A stretch of DNA of 64,000 bases from Eutypa lata. Lineage: Eukaryota > Ascomycota > Sordariomycetes > Xylariales > Diatrypaceae. The stretch lies in NCBI GenBank assembly GCA_022661535.1, contig JAKULF010000007.1, forward strand, positions 372,001-436,000. Direction: 5' to 3'. Both the position numbers and the translations under genes were made by a program. Below the pieces are notes generated by a model that made no database searches, was not told the DNA's origin, and saw nothing but the letters and a program-made list of their open reading frames with translations. Below are positions 1-10,737 of the stretch, in pieces (within the stretch, counting starts at the first letter, position 1; each line of letters begins with the position of its first letter).

Positions 1-135
1 ACTTTACGCGATGTCACCTTCTATATACTATTCTACATCGACTGCGACGGAACAATACTCGCTTTATTTCCTGGAATAGACGTACGGAATTCCGATAGCA
101 ACGCATCTCGTTTTCCTCTCTCGTCTACACCCAGG

Positions 136-1263
136 ATGGCTTCCGAGCATCAAAATCCGCCCTACGCGGAGAACCTCATGGATGGGAAAATCGAAGTTGC
201 CCCAACTTATAGGAGAGAATTTGACCCCCAGCTCGAAAAGGACGATTGGGAGTATCATCGTATGATTCGGCAGGATGGAGCGAACGCTGCCAGAGGCCAA
301 CTATATACGCAATCAGCTGCCGGAGAAGGTCATTACGATCTTAATGATGACGGGCGTATTCTACAGGTTCATCCGCAAGGTGGTACACAGCCCAAACCGT
401 ATATCTTCTTTATTCACGGGGGCTTGATGACCGGGTCTGACCGCTTCGTTGGTGTGAACAATATGATTCATGACTGGGGCAAGGGCTCACTGTCCGATGT
501 TATAGTTCACAGTGTGGAATATGGGAGACCACCGCAGAGTAGAGGTCTTGACCCGTCTAATGACTGTTGGGAGGCTTTCTGTAATGCTTGGGAAAACCAC
601 AAGGCTTTCGGTATCGATCCGAAACATGTGATCGTCTACGGAGCATCTGCTGGAGGATGTCTTGCTGCGTCGATGATTCTACGATGGGTGGCAGCCCATG
701 GGAGAAACCCTGATCTCGCGAATGACCCTCTGTTCTCGGGATTCAGCAAATTCAACAACCCCCCTTTCCCCGACCTGAAAGGCGTCTATCTCGAAGCTCC
801 AATGCTCGATGACAGGCACCAGACTATATCGCGCCGACAGTACGCCAAAGGCGGTGCCGATGTGGGAGGGAACCTGACGTCGACGGAACTCGGCTTTTCC
901 TGGGGTTGGTTGTTGAACTGGTACGAGAAAATCGAACAGGGAAAGCCACTCAAGGTCATCAAAAGACGTGTCGGGACTGATGATGTCTCGATCCTCGAGG
1001 CGCCTGGTCGTGCTACGGCAGCTCAATTGAAGGGGTTTCCCCCCGCCTGCCTGGAGGTCGGCGATGCGGACCCGCTGAGAGACGAAGGCAAGGACTTCAT
1101 TGATCAAGTCAAAGCATCTGGTGGAGATAACGAGGCAGAATACAAACTGTGCCAGGGTGGTGTCCCTCACGGTGGTTGGGCAATTGACGTTGAGAAGAAG
1201 GAGAAGGCGACAAGAGACCTTCTCAGCGCTAGGGTCCAGAAGTTGAAAGGGTGGCTCCCTTGA
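136..1263 (+). CDS. alpha/beta hydrolase (HSL/carboxylesterase type)
   Basis: Intronless 375-residue alpha/beta hydrolase of the hormone-sensitive-lipase/esterase group, which hydrolyses carboxylic ester or lactone substrates. Visible elements: the oxyanion HGG at residues 94-96 (FFIHGGLM), the nucleophile elbow GASAGG with Ser171, the acid in DADPLRDEG (Asp312) and the base in GVPHGG (His345), all in HSL-family order and spacing. There is no signal peptide or membrane segment, so it is probably cytosolic. The ATG at 136 is the first in frame after a short pyrimidine-rich leader. The cap region between residues 190 and 300 is full length and the gene looks intact. The substrate cannot be read from sequence; detoxification or secondary-metabolite esterases are both common in this family. 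It is followed by 0.77 kb of non-coding DNA and then the tandem membrane-protein array. Confidence 0.9.
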   Translation: MASEHQNPPYAENLMDGKIEVAPTYRREFDPQLEKDDWEYHRMIRQDGANAARGQLYTQSAAGEGHYDLNDDGRILQVHPQGGTQPKPYIFFIHGGLMTGSDRFVGVNNMIHDWGKGSLSDVIVHSVEYGRPPQSRGLDPSNDCWEAFCNAWENHKAFGIDPKHVIVYGASAGGCLAASMILRWVAAHGRNPDLANDPLFSGFSKFNNPPFPDLKGVYLEAPMLDDRHQTISRRQYAKGGADVGGNLTSTELGFSWGWLLNWYEKIEQGKPLKVIKRRVGTDDVSILEAPGRATAAQLKGFPPACLEVGDADPLRDEGKDFIDQVKASGGDNEAEYKLCQGGVPHGGWAIDVEKKEKATRDLLSARVQKLKGWLP

Positions 1264-2034
1264 TGCGAACCTGTCGGACTACATCTTTTTCTCTACGCTC
1301 TTTCTATCGTCAGACCTGGGCGATTTCACTTGACTACTTGGCTCTCAAACTTTTCTTTGTTATCGGTAAGGATACTTTGGAGGTCCGGGTTCAGCAACAG
1401 GAATACGGGGTTAGTATCGGGGGTTTTCAGGTTTTATACGTTACAGGGTCGGATTCATGTCAGCGGTGGGAGTCTTTAGTTCCACATTAAGATAGCAACG
1501 ACACTCATTTGAATACACAGACTTCCATTCCAAGTCCATTTCTAGGCAATATAGAACCTGCACGGTAAGTACCTCTAGGTTCGTAAATATGCAATATGAC
1601 ACGCTATGCTATTTCCTTAATGTAACGGGGTTATCACTTCACTTTCCTCCAGGTCACAAGTCTCGTAGATAGAAGCTATGTGATGCAAGAATAGACAGCC
1701 AACTGTATTAGGTAGCAAAGGGATAAAGACCCAACGGCTCGTCTACTTATGCTACTGTCCAATAATAGCTCCAAAACCAAACACTCGTAGTAACAATCCT
1801 AGTGTGACACCCCCTTATGCCTTAGAAAACACCAGATCCATTACCGTACGCCTCAATATTCAACATTGTCGCTCCCAAAATTTCCCATGCTATCACCGCT
1901 ATGTAAAAAAGCCCTATCCCCCCTCGTAGTCACCTAGACTGATATCTACTGTATCTGAGAAAATGGAGCTAGGACGATGAAGAACCTGATCGCTGTTAGT
2001 TCATGCCACCTCGTCAAAAAGTATATTGTGCACA
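1264..2034. other. intergenic, no gene seen
   Basis: About 0.77 kb between the hydrolase stop and the convergent stop of the first four-TM gene. Only short ORFs without codon-like character; no RNA gene or repeat recognised. Confidence 0.6.
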
Positions 2035-2706
2035 TTAATAGAGGCATAGCTTACTCTGCTTCTCAGTGGATGATAATGTCTCCGTCTGTTTCTTGGAACT
2101 CTTCTGATCCTTCTGGTAGACATCGGTAGTTTCCTGCTGGCTTTCTATATCCTTGGCGAAAGATTCGTCTGTCGAGGATTTCGTGTCGTTGTCCATACGC
2201 GTTGTTACATGTGTCGCAAGATACAGGACCACTGCGCCAAAGAACAAACAAGCTATTATGACGAGCATCGCGATCATCATCTCAGCTAGGCCGTAGCATT
2301 GCTTTGCGAGGTAACTTTCGTTGTCTGTTTCGAATAGGCGTCCCCATGACCATGACGTCTTCGCCGTGATAATCCCCATGGTGATCATGAAGAAGCTGAA
2401 GCAGGCTTGTATCGTCCTCCAGATACTGATCCAACAGGAGACAGGCTTCTTCTCGTTGCTACTCTGGCTTGGTAGCCAGAACGAGATGGTCGCGGTCATA
2501 AAACTGATGCTTGAGAAGACGGCTGAAAAGAAGAGGTAGACGAAGACCAGTTGCGCTGTACTGGCGTCGGTTGCCATGTCGTGGAAGTCGAAGTAGGGAT
2601 GGATATGATGATTCACAACACTCGCAAAGTAAGCTGCCCCGATGGCCTGACCAAGCAGGATGGCGACGAGGAAGACTCGCAGTAGGGTAGTCCACGTAGC
2701 ACCCAT
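2035..2706 (-). CDS. four-TM membrane protein, tandem family member A
   Basis: Uncharacterised 223-residue integral membrane protein. I see four hydrophobic segments (near residues 8-28, 50-75, 95-115 and 135-160) and a hydrophilic, Lys/Ser/Glu-rich cytosol-like tail. Before the last TM sits the signature WSWGRLFETDNESYLAKQC followed by GLAEMMIA. The same block occurs in the genes at 4479-5093 and 6829-7443, so the three are tandem paralogues on one strand. The N-terminal half also shares a PYF motif after TM1. The start is the ATG at 2706; an in-frame TTG seven codons upstream is not used as a start here. No known domain was recognised and no function is proposed; the real similarity to its neighbours is the main evidence that it is a gene. 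Confidence 0.75.
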   Translation of the reverse strand: MGATWTTLLRVFLVAILLGQAIGAAYFASVVNHHIHPYFDFHDMATDASTAQLVFVYLFFSAVFSSISFMTATISFWLPSQSSNEKKPVSCWISIWRTIQACFSFFMITMGIITAKTSWSWGRLFETDNESYLAKQCYGLAEMMIAMLVIIACLFFGAVVLYLATHVTTRMDNDTKSSTDESFAKDIESQQETTDVYQKDQKSSKKQTETLSSTEKQSKLCLY

Positions 2707-3000
2707 TGTTGTAGGATTGTTCTTCAATCAAAAACTTCATAAGAAGATGATGAATAGAAGCTGTACGATACGTTGTTCGTGATGACTGTCGTTGTTGTAT
2801 TTAGAAGATGGATGACTTTCCCAGACGTAGAAGCCTGTAGAAGTGGGAATTGTAGAATTTTTAGAAGTTGTAGAAGTGGTGGGAGATTATGTTTCAATAG
2901 AAGTTTCCGATGGTAAGTGTTACAGACGTGGTTGCAAGAGAAGGCAATAGAGGTCTCGTCTGTGCAATATAGTCTGTAGAAATGATGAACTGTGACCTAG

Positions 3001-3135
3001 TGACTAAGTTTCTCGATAGAAGAAACTTCGCCCAGGTCAGCCTACCAAGTTATCATGCAGGTATGTCATGCTGATAGGTAGAGAATGAAGTTTAGAGACA
3101 TCCGGCGTCACAAATCAGAGCGAGAAACTTAGTCA
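3001..3135. repeat. MITE-like inverted-repeat element
   Basis: A 15-bp perfect inverted repeat, TGACTAAGTTTCTCG at 3001-3015 and its complement at 3121-3135, bounds a 135-bp segment. Within it CTACC and GGTAG arms enclose a smaller imperfect palindrome around 3040-3083, giving a nested foldback. No clear target-site duplication flanks it. It may be a small non-autonomous DNA transposon or a foldback sequence left between duplicated genes. Confidence 0.5.
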
Positions 3136-3989
3136 ATTGAGTTAGATGTAAGATAATCCAGAAGGTGACGATGCAGGAATTGAATAGACTCGAATCAAAT
3201 AGATTATCTTGACGCAAGTTGATCAGGAAAGTAATGATCTAAAGAGTTGCGGAAGCGAAGAAAGTTGTTGCGGCACGTTGGAGGAATGTTTAGGTCAGTG
3301 CCTCGGTGTAAGATTATTCAAGGTGCGATTTTATTATCCATTACAACTTAATATTCAGGATCAGGAACTGGACACTGATCCTGATAACCGCTAGGTCACA
3401 TGTTCATGTGTAAGAGGGGAAATTCTTTAGGTCAGTATAGAGTGAAATATCGACATGTAATCCATGTCCATGACCAACTTGGTGTATTAGGACCCTATTT
3501 CTTCATGCAGATACGATCACGCTAAGTAATAAACCCGTAAATATACAATGCAGGATCACTAGAAAACATCCCCTTCATAGGTATATCACCACACTTCCTA
3601 TTGCAAATATACAACTGGAGGGGGGGTTAGCAGCTACAGGAGATGATTCTATGTCTCGTAAATCCTCTACTATCCCCAGCAATTCCTCCAGCTTTCTGAC
3701 ACCATCACAGCCTATTAAAACTTTAATATAGAAATAAAATTCGAGAGTATAGGGTTAGAAGTCATAATATTACTATTTAAAAAGTCTTTACGATCGCTGT
3801 CCTTGATGGTTTTTGTCGCCTAAATGGAGATTGCCTTTATGTTGATGGTAGAAAGTATCCACGCTAGTCTACTTATGGTAAAGAAGAGGGTAGTTTGGCG
3901 TGAAAGAAACAGGATCAGTAGATGTCGGAGGCTCGTAGCATAGGTAGTAAATAATAAGACCATTACTGATTGCGGTTGCTTAACTATCG

Positions 3990-4008
3990 AAAGGGGCAAA
4001 GCCCCTTT
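3990..4008. repeat. short perfect hairpin
   Basis: AAAGGGGC, a three-base loop AAA, then GCCCCTTT: a perfect 8-bp GC-rich stem in AT-rich surroundings. No terminator role can be claimed in a fungal nuclear context; it could be an end of a degraded mobile element. Confidence 0.35.
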
Positions 4009-4478
4009 ATAGATGCGCCACAGCTGGCCCAGTGGACCACTAAGCTAGTGCCCACTACACAGTATCCACTTTACCTCCTGACGAATGATGTAGGAAACGA
4101 AGTAAGACTGGCACATTCATCGTGATGTATCATTCATATCATGGCTATAATAATATGCAGTTTTCCACCCTGTAGGGAAGTCAAATAGGCTACAGTTCGT
4201 CCCATGTACAGTTCCTCGATGTATTTGTACCTAAACCTCTCCACTCAACAATATCTTACATCCTTTGCCAGGCCCAACAATTTGCCTCGTGCATGGATTC
4301 CCTAACCGTCATCACAACATATCAAATGGATATGGCCATATCCCACAAGGCCAAACATTTTATCAACCTCTACCTGTCAAATAATTAGTCCGTGGCCAAT
4401 TTATACCTGCAGGAATACTAACTTACCATAAAGGTGGTAGCGGCCCAATCATCTCCTCAAATGGACGGGAGCCATTTT

Positions 4479-5093
4479 TCACCAAGCGCGCAATCTAATC
4501 AGCTGCGTAGGCATGGTTGCGTTTTCTTCGCTCCCTCCTCTCCTCTCTGTACTACCAAAACATAGGGCATATGCAAACTCTCCCCTTACATAGATCTCGC
4601 AGATCAGGTAGCATGCCGCCATAGAGAGGATAGCGATCGTCATACCTGCCAATCCGCGACAGTTGTTCGCTAGGTATTGCTCGTCATCCCTCTCGAACCT
4701 GCCAGCCCAAGTCCACGCGTATTGTGCCGTAGCACAAGCAATGCCGACCATGAAAATAGCGATGGCGACTCCGAAAGTTGTTGACAGCACCCAGATACTT
4801 GTCGGTAGCCTCTTCTTCTTCTGTTGCTTCTTGTACGGTTTGCTTCTAGTCGATCCTTTGAAGCGGTATGATTGGAGAATGACCACGAATCCTAGGCTTG
4901 CGAATAAGGCTGAAACACATAGGTAAATGAAACCGAAATAGGATGTTTTCAGTTCGGCGCCCATGGAGCGTTCCGTGAAGAAAGGGTCCAGGTATAGCTT
5001 CAAGAATAGGGCAAAGTAACATGATCCTCCAGCCTGGCAGAGCAGGAAGATGGCGAAGAACGCCCGGAAAAGGATGCTGAGTAGAGGATTCAT
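4479..5093 (-). CDS. four-TM membrane protein, tandem family member B
   Basis: Uncharacterised 204-residue four-TM protein, second member of the tandem array. It carries the family block as YAWTWAGRFERDDEQYLA, then CRGLAGMTIAIL in the last TM, and DPFF after TM1 where A and C have PYF. A basic loop (KPYKKQQKKKR) separates TM2 and TM3. An open frame continues about 105 codons upstream of this ATG, but that extension has no similarity to A or C, whereas the ATG at 5093 gives an N-terminus collinear with both and a length equal to C (204 residues). I therefore take 5093 as the start. Function unknown. Confidence 0.75.
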   Translation of the reverse strand: MNPLLSILFRAFFAIFLLCQAGGSCYFALFLKLYLDPFFTERSMGAELKTSYFGFIYLCVSALFASLGFVVILQSYRFKGSTRSKPYKKQQKKKRLPTSIWVLSTTFGVAIAIFMVGIACATAQYAWTWAGRFERDDEQYLANNCRGLAGMTIAILSMAACYLICEIYVRGEFAYALCFGSTERRGGSEENATMPTQLIRLRAW

Positions 5094-6828
5094 TGTTGAT
5101 TTGTATAGTAAGTCGGAAGATAGTGAAAGTGTGATTCTAGGAAGATATTGAGTGGAATAGGTACAGTGGCGTTCTGCGTAGTTGTTGATGCTTTGTTCGG
5201 GGGTAAACGATGATGGGTTGCTTTCCAGGTGGTGCAGTCGAAGGGTAGAAGTTGGGGTAAGATAAATTGATAAGTTATCTTTGAGTGAAGAAAGCAGTGG
5301 AAGATATAGGTCGGATTGAAGGTGTGCTGAAGTATGAGGATTCTTCAATGGACCGAATATTTTCTTCCTATTCTGTCTGATTAATGAATGAATGCTATGT
5401 AGTGGCATCGATGAAGTAGAAGTAATATGCAGCTAAGTGCTAGAACGTGGCAATTTCCTGCAGGTTGTCTATTTAGCTACCCCCTGACCACGCAACGCGT
5501 AATGAAACTCCAGACTAATGCAAGCCCAGGTGATAATTTATATGCTGAAGCAAGTCATTGTTACCTATTGTCATCAAGACCATAGTTAATTCGTCCTGTA
5601 AACTTCATATAGTTCCTCTACTATTTTGTTACACAGGGCGCGTCTGCTTGATCCTATGACCTTGAGGCTGCGCTTCTGCCTGATGTCATGGCTCGCTAGG
5701 TTGCCTATTATGTGTCCCCTTTCATCTCAATCATAACGCGTACCGAGCAACCGAGAGACGTGTCCAGAAAATAGCAACTACTCAGAGCCATCCAAGCCAC
5801 ATCCATATCATGCAATCCACGGCAGTCTAAAGACATAGGGACCTCGCCGTCAGCCTTTAGTTACTTCCACCTATGCAAACCGGGCTGCAGTGACGCCTAG
5901 GGCGACTATGGTGATGCTGACGAAAGATGAACATATACCCCCATTTCGTCGCTTAATAATCATCCTCGTGGTTTTTAACTAATGTTGTTATCAAAGCAGC
6001 CCTATAATAGGCTGGTGACCGACGACGGTGAGTATGTTGTATGCAGGAGCCTCCTATAATTGGGGGTTGCTTACATGATGTATGTAGGCCAGGAATTTGC
6101 CTTATTCCAGAACTCACCACTATATATGTATAGTGCTTCTTTCCTACGATATATAGAGCTTTCTTTTAGCCAGGCAAACATCACTTTCCGCTACTATCGT
6201 ACAATACTCTGGAACTATATCCACTCAATTCAACAGAGCACCATGGGAGCATAAGCGCGTGAGAACTAAACTATAAATACTTGGGGTCCTATCCATCATG
6301 TTAACTTTGTTAACAAATCAAACAAATCACGAGAAATCACAGATCTAGCCAAATTAAACCAAGCTATATAGCATACTGCCATACGATTAATTTAAAATTA
6401 TTTGCAGTGCCGCTTGATTGATTCTGTTAAATTTCGATTAATAAATAATTCAGGGATATGATGACGAAGGTCTTGGAGGCTATCTAACTTTTATCTGGAA
6501 ATTCCCTATCCATTCAATATTCATAACCGAGCTACTATACATGACATACTTTAATGTTACTTCAGAGTACTGATTTCGCCCCTTAGATAGATGATCCTTT
6601 CACCCCCTGCTCAGCCTCATGCGAGTGAAGGCAAATGTTCTATGAATACTAAGTTTTGAGATATACTATTGAAGTAGGTAGTCGATCTTTAACGTTGTCC
6701 TATGAGTTGTCAGTGTGTGGTTACTCTAGGGTCAACCGGTTTGTCTAGATATTATGAATTACCATAGACGAGGCTGGAGACGTACACTACTCAACCAATA
6801 TCGCATGTTCATATCTCCATGTTGTCTT
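5094..6828. other. intergenic between family members B and C
   Basis: 1.73 kb of AT-rich DNA. The open frame running upstream from gene B (to about 5408) is judged 5' UTR-like. No other feature recognised. Confidence 0.5.
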
Positions 6829-7443
6829 TCAGAATCTTACTCTAGACATTCGCGCTCGCCGTTGCGCTTCGATGTCCTCGAGTCGGAGGTCCTCGCTAAC
6901 CAATCCCACCATTCTACGGCGCTGGGACTCGGAATCGCTTCTATCCTTTGAACAAAAGAACGGTAAGGCGATCAGGAAGGACGCTAAAGAAGCCAGCAGG
7001 GCGACCGTCATCCAAGTCAAACCGCTGCATTTTGAAGCGAGAAAGTCCTCGCCGGCTACCTCCAACCTCTTCTTCCACACCACACCAAACGCGGCCGTCA
7101 TGCAGGTGAAAAAGAATATGGGCGTTCCAAGTACGCACATAACGCACCCGACGGTCATGGCAATATACTCGGTGTGCTTGTAGCTGTATAGTTTCTCGAT
7201 CAAGCTTCGGGGGCAGGCAGGTTTGAGGATGGAGGGTAGCCATAGGGTTAGGTAGAGTGCTGCGATGTAGAGAAACCCGAAGAGCAGCTCGGCTGTGCCG
7301 GCCTCCAGCTCGGTGCTGTGTTCCCGGAAGTAGGGTGCAAGCTTCAACTGCAGGAAAACGCCAAAGTGGATGAGACCTAGCACGTAGAGGGACATATAGA
7401 TGGCAAAGAAAATGCTAAGCACACGGCGCATATTACGATCCAT
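6829..7443 (-). CDS. four-TM membrane protein, tandem family member C
   Basis: Uncharacterised 204-residue protein with four predicted TM segments (about 8-30, 52-72, 92-118, 143-163) and a basic, Arg-rich tail. The family block is present in weaker form: VWKKRLEVAGEDFLASKC, then GLTWMTVALL, with APYF after TM1. It is the most divergent of the three paralogues and lacks the first aromatic positions of the W-x-W-x-GR motif. The ATG at 7443 is collinear with the other two starts. The three starts lie at 2706, 5093 and 7443, a period of about 2.35-2.39 kb, which suggests an old tandem duplication of a whole unit. Function unknown. Confidence 0.72.
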   Translation of the reverse strand: MDRNMRRVLSIFFAIYMSLYVLGLIHFGVFLQLKLAPYFREHSTELEAGTAELLFGFLYIAALYLTLWLPSILKPACPRSLIEKLYSYKHTEYIAMTVGCVMCVLGTPIFFFTCMTAAFGVVWKKRLEVAGEDFLASKCSGLTWMTVALLASLASFLIALPFFCSKDRSDSESQRRRMVGLVSEDLRLEDIEAQRRARMSRVRF

Positions 7444-8326
7444 AGTTGCAGCAGTAAATATCGTGGGATTAGATATAACGTAGCGGGTGAAAGTGAACGG
7501 TATAGTGGGTGGGAATTCAGTACCAATGTGAGTAATGGAGAAATGTTTGTCTTGAATTAAATAGTCGACAGGACGGACACTTCAACATTAAATACCCGTT
7601 CATATTAATGCTATCCCAGCGTTCGGAGAAAGATTTACCAGTAGAGGTTTATATTAGACTAGATGCACACCAAGGACGATAGGCAGACGAAAGTGCCCAA
7701 ATAGACTTCGATGGCTTCATACTGCGTAAGAACGAGCAACTCAAATTAGGGAAGCTAGTCGCAGATAAAGGACTCTAATTAAAAGAGATGGGAGAAAGCA
7801 TAAAAACTAACAGAGTAAGGTTAAAGTTGGTGCGGTAAAAGAGGGCGTTCGTCGAAGCTTTGCTCCGATGGTCGAAGATAGAAACACAAGCGGAAGTATG
7901 CTGAGGTAGGGGTGGTATGTAGACTTCCACCTCGATACTTAGACACAACGTAAGAAAAGAATTGGCCATTTCCTAGGTCCGCTGCTGCACGCTTCATATA
8001 GAGGGCTGTTGGGCGATATATAATAAACATCTGTACTACGTAACGTCTACTACGGCAGGCATAAAGCATAGTCTGAAAGGTAATGTTGCAACTATACGCT
8101 AAACGTTTGACGGCATAGGAACGTGTATTTGCGAGTATCACTATTATATGTAGCTTCTATGTACCACATAATTTCTTCAATTTACCATACATGATCTATA
8201 TAGGCAGATGGAGTAAGATCTGACCACTGACTTCAGGGGTGAGGGACGTAATATAAGAAGGCAACCCTCTCATTCGCAACCTATGATGACGGGAATGGAT
8301 GAAAACCGGAGCAATCCGGAGTACCT
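7444..8326. other. intergenic, no gene seen
   Basis: 0.88 kb between gene C and the 3' end of the methyltransferase gene. Two overlapping short reverse-strand frames (64 and 106 codons) show no motif or codon pattern and are not called. Confidence 0.5.
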
Positions 8327-9491
8327 TTATTGCTTCGATATACTACATATCCTATAAGGCACCGCATCACTGTAGAAAGGACCACGCTGCTCTTCTTTCC
8401 GTGGAACGGGGAAATCCACTTCTTCAACAGAGAAACTCCTCCTGCAGCAGACCTCCAAGAACGCCTCGAACGTTTCCCGATTTCTATCAGCAGCACAAAT
8501 GACGACTGTAACAAGAGGGAACATCACGAACAGCTCATCTAACGTCCCAGCCAAAGGGGGAATGATGCTCTTGTCGTAGGTGACATCCGCGCCGATAATG
8601 ACATCGACGGGCTTACCTCCGTTCCACTCCGCTTCTTCCGTTCCGACCAGCCCGTGGCCCCACTTGAGGTCCATAACGGAGATGCAATCGGAGCCCTGAA
8701 GACCACTGATGAACAGATTGTCGGGGAGGTTCGCGACCACATCATCGGAACCATCAGATGCGATGACATGTGTGGCTCCTAAGAACTTAGCGCAAAGGAT
8801 AGCTAGGTATCCAGTGCCGGTGCCGAGCTCCAGCACTCGTTTGCCTTGTATCAGAGAGGGTTTGGCACAGAGATATTGACCTAGGTGAAGAGCAGCTTCC
8901 CACGTTCGTCGACCTGTAGTCCCAGCAGCATATAGGAGGTTACGGGATTCAAGGAGTGTGATTTGATGGGGTGCATGGGAAGAGTTGGGTTGGTTCAGGA
9001 GAGAAGGGGAGTAAGTAACGTAAGACCTCTGCTGGACAGCAGTAAGCTCTGAGGGTAGAGGAAGGGCGAGCAGTTCAGAAAGAGGGGACATCAGCTCATC
9101 TGAAACTCCCTGGGAAATGGAGTCAGACTGACGATGAGGCGATACAATGCACAACTAAGATAAAGAGAAAGAGATACTCATTTAGAGAATTGAGGACAAT
9201 CAATGAAAATGGCATTGTGGTTGCCTTTTTACTTACATATCGATCCCAGTCGTCGATACTAGCTTCGATTCTCTTTACCAGCTCCTTCAAAACACGTAGC
9301 TTGTAACGGGGAGGAGGCGGATGAGAATCGGGCCTGTCGGAGAATATGCGTCGATACAATTCATTCTGTATATGCTCCTCACGCAGGAGAGTCGGAGATG
9401 GGAAATCCAGATCTCGTTCTAATTGCAGATACTGTCGACAAAACCGATCAACGCTCTCTGAGCCCTGATACGATTCCACGATGGGTGTCAT
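8327..9491 (-). CDS. EFM3: EFM3/FAM86-type protein-lysine N-methyltransferase (eEF2)
   Basis: Two exons, 9491-9237 and 9127-8327, give 351 residues (yeast Efm3 is 339). The intron (9236-9128, 109 nt) has donor GTAAGT; an in-frame alternative acceptor lies a few codons downstream. Family marks: an N-terminal helical region, the FAM86 hallmark LLESRNLLYAAGTTG followed by RTWEAALHLGQYL, the SAM-binding motif I LELGTGTG (about residues 184-191), and a DVTYD catalytic-region motif. In yeast and human this class I methyltransferase trimethylates a lysine of translation elongation factor 2 in the cytosol; assignment here is by family. It is divergent from the eS24 gene with 464 bp between start codons, so the two may share a promoter region. 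Confidence 0.88.
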
Positions 9492-9955
9492 TTGGAAATA
9501 ATGTCAAGTTCTCGTACTAACCCCTCCACGATTTCATCATCGAAACGACAGAAGTAGATGGTGAACAGATGGGCAGGTGGGGAAGTCACCGAAATTTATT
9601 GGCAGCTGCCCAATTTAATTCTTGAGGTGCCAAAGTCTTTCGTTTGCCTTTTCTCAGTGGCTGTGCTTATCGCTTATCTTCTCAGAATATGTGGCTACCT
9701 AGCTCGCTAGATAGACTGATAAGACTACAAAACCCCACCAAGCCACACCCACAGATTTTGCCCTATTGATTAGGTAATTTTCTTTTCATTTTTCCGAAAG
9801 TGGCCCGACCCCGTGCACCACCCACCATCCACCCTGGATTTCGCACATCAAAGTTTTGTGCATTCATTCAATCGATCGTAATCGCGAAACCTTCCTTTTT
9901 TTTCTATTCAGCCCGACGACAACTTCACTCAACCATCTCGACACCAACCGCAAAG

Positions 9956-10737
9956 ATGGCTGACGCTGATACTCCCGTCACTCTGCGAACTCGCAAGTTC
10001 ATTCGCAACCCTCTTTTGGGTCGCCGTCAATTTGTCGTGTACGTGTAAACTCAATCCTGGTCTCATCTTTTGGTGCTTGACAGAAATAATGGACGATTTC
10101 CACCATCGCAACACCCATCATCACCCATTACGATAGCATTTTCCCGATCACCGCAGTCATCAACTAGATCATAAAAATATTTGCCGCCATTAAACGAACT
10201 TTTATTGTATGGATAAGATGGATTGGTTGACTAACATCACATCTTGTTTTTTATAGTGACATCCTCCACCCCAGCCGACCCAACATCTCCAAGGAGGAGT
10301 TGAGAAACAAGCTCGCCACCCTCTACAAGGCCCAGAAGGACCAGGTCAGTGTCTTCGGTCTACGAACACAGTTCGGTGGTGGCAAGACCACCGGCTTCGG
10401 TCTCGTCTACGATTCCCCCGAGGCCCTCAAGAAGTTCGAGCCCCAGTACCGAAACATCCGTTACGGTTACGCTACCAAGCCCGAGCGGGCCTCGAGACAA
10501 CAGCGTACGTTCTACTTCCTGCCATCCACGCGTTTACCCTCGCCTGGTTATCCTGTTGCGATAAATTTTCTGTCGATAACCAGACGATGGTTTTCTCCCC
10601 TTCCCCGCTTTTTGTATCCAGTGAACTAGAATGCTGACGTGAAATGCAAACATACAGGCAAGCAGCGCAAGAACCGACAGAAGACTCTGCGGGGTACGGC
10701 GAAGGTCAAGGGTGCCAAGGCGAAGAAGGAGAAATAA
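9956..10737 (+). CDS. RPS24: 40S ribosomal protein eS24
   Basis: Three exons, 9956-10038, 10257-10504 and 10658-10737, encode 136 residues (yeast Rps24 is 135). The protein matches eS24 from end to end: [40 protein letters not shown], the central [20 protein letters not shown], then ASRQQRKQRKNR and a Lys-rich tail. Intron 1 (218 nt) lies early in the coding region with donor GTACGT, branch GACTAAC and acceptor TTATAG. Intron 2 (153 nt) has donor GTACGT and acceptor ATACAG. Early introns are typical of fungal ribosomal protein genes. Structural component of the small subunit, cytosol. The 5' region from 9780 is pyrimidine-rich. Confidence 0.97.

Larger units (their letters stand above)
2707..4478. 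other. intergenic between family members A and B
   Basis: 1.77 kb with no convincing ORF. It holds the 135-bp inverted-repeat element at 3001-3135 and a perfect 8-bp hairpin at 3990-4008. Otherwise mildly AT-rich single-copy-looking DNA. Confidence 0.5.

Noticed and set aside
1251..1490. 79-codon frame after the hydrolase
   Set aside because: Overlaps the hydrolase stop, no motif, composition like non-coding DNA.
3209..3394. Cys-containing 61-codon frame that could suggest a small secreted peptide
   Set aside because: Starts only at a non-ATG codon, no signal peptide, no regular Cys spacing.
5094..5408. 105-codon upstream extension of membrane protein B
   Set aside because: No hydrophobic pattern or similarity to paralogues A and C, whose starts align with the ATG at 5093.
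10349..10564. Alternative-frame ORF within RPS24 exon 2
   Set aside because: Shadow of the eS24 coding frame.
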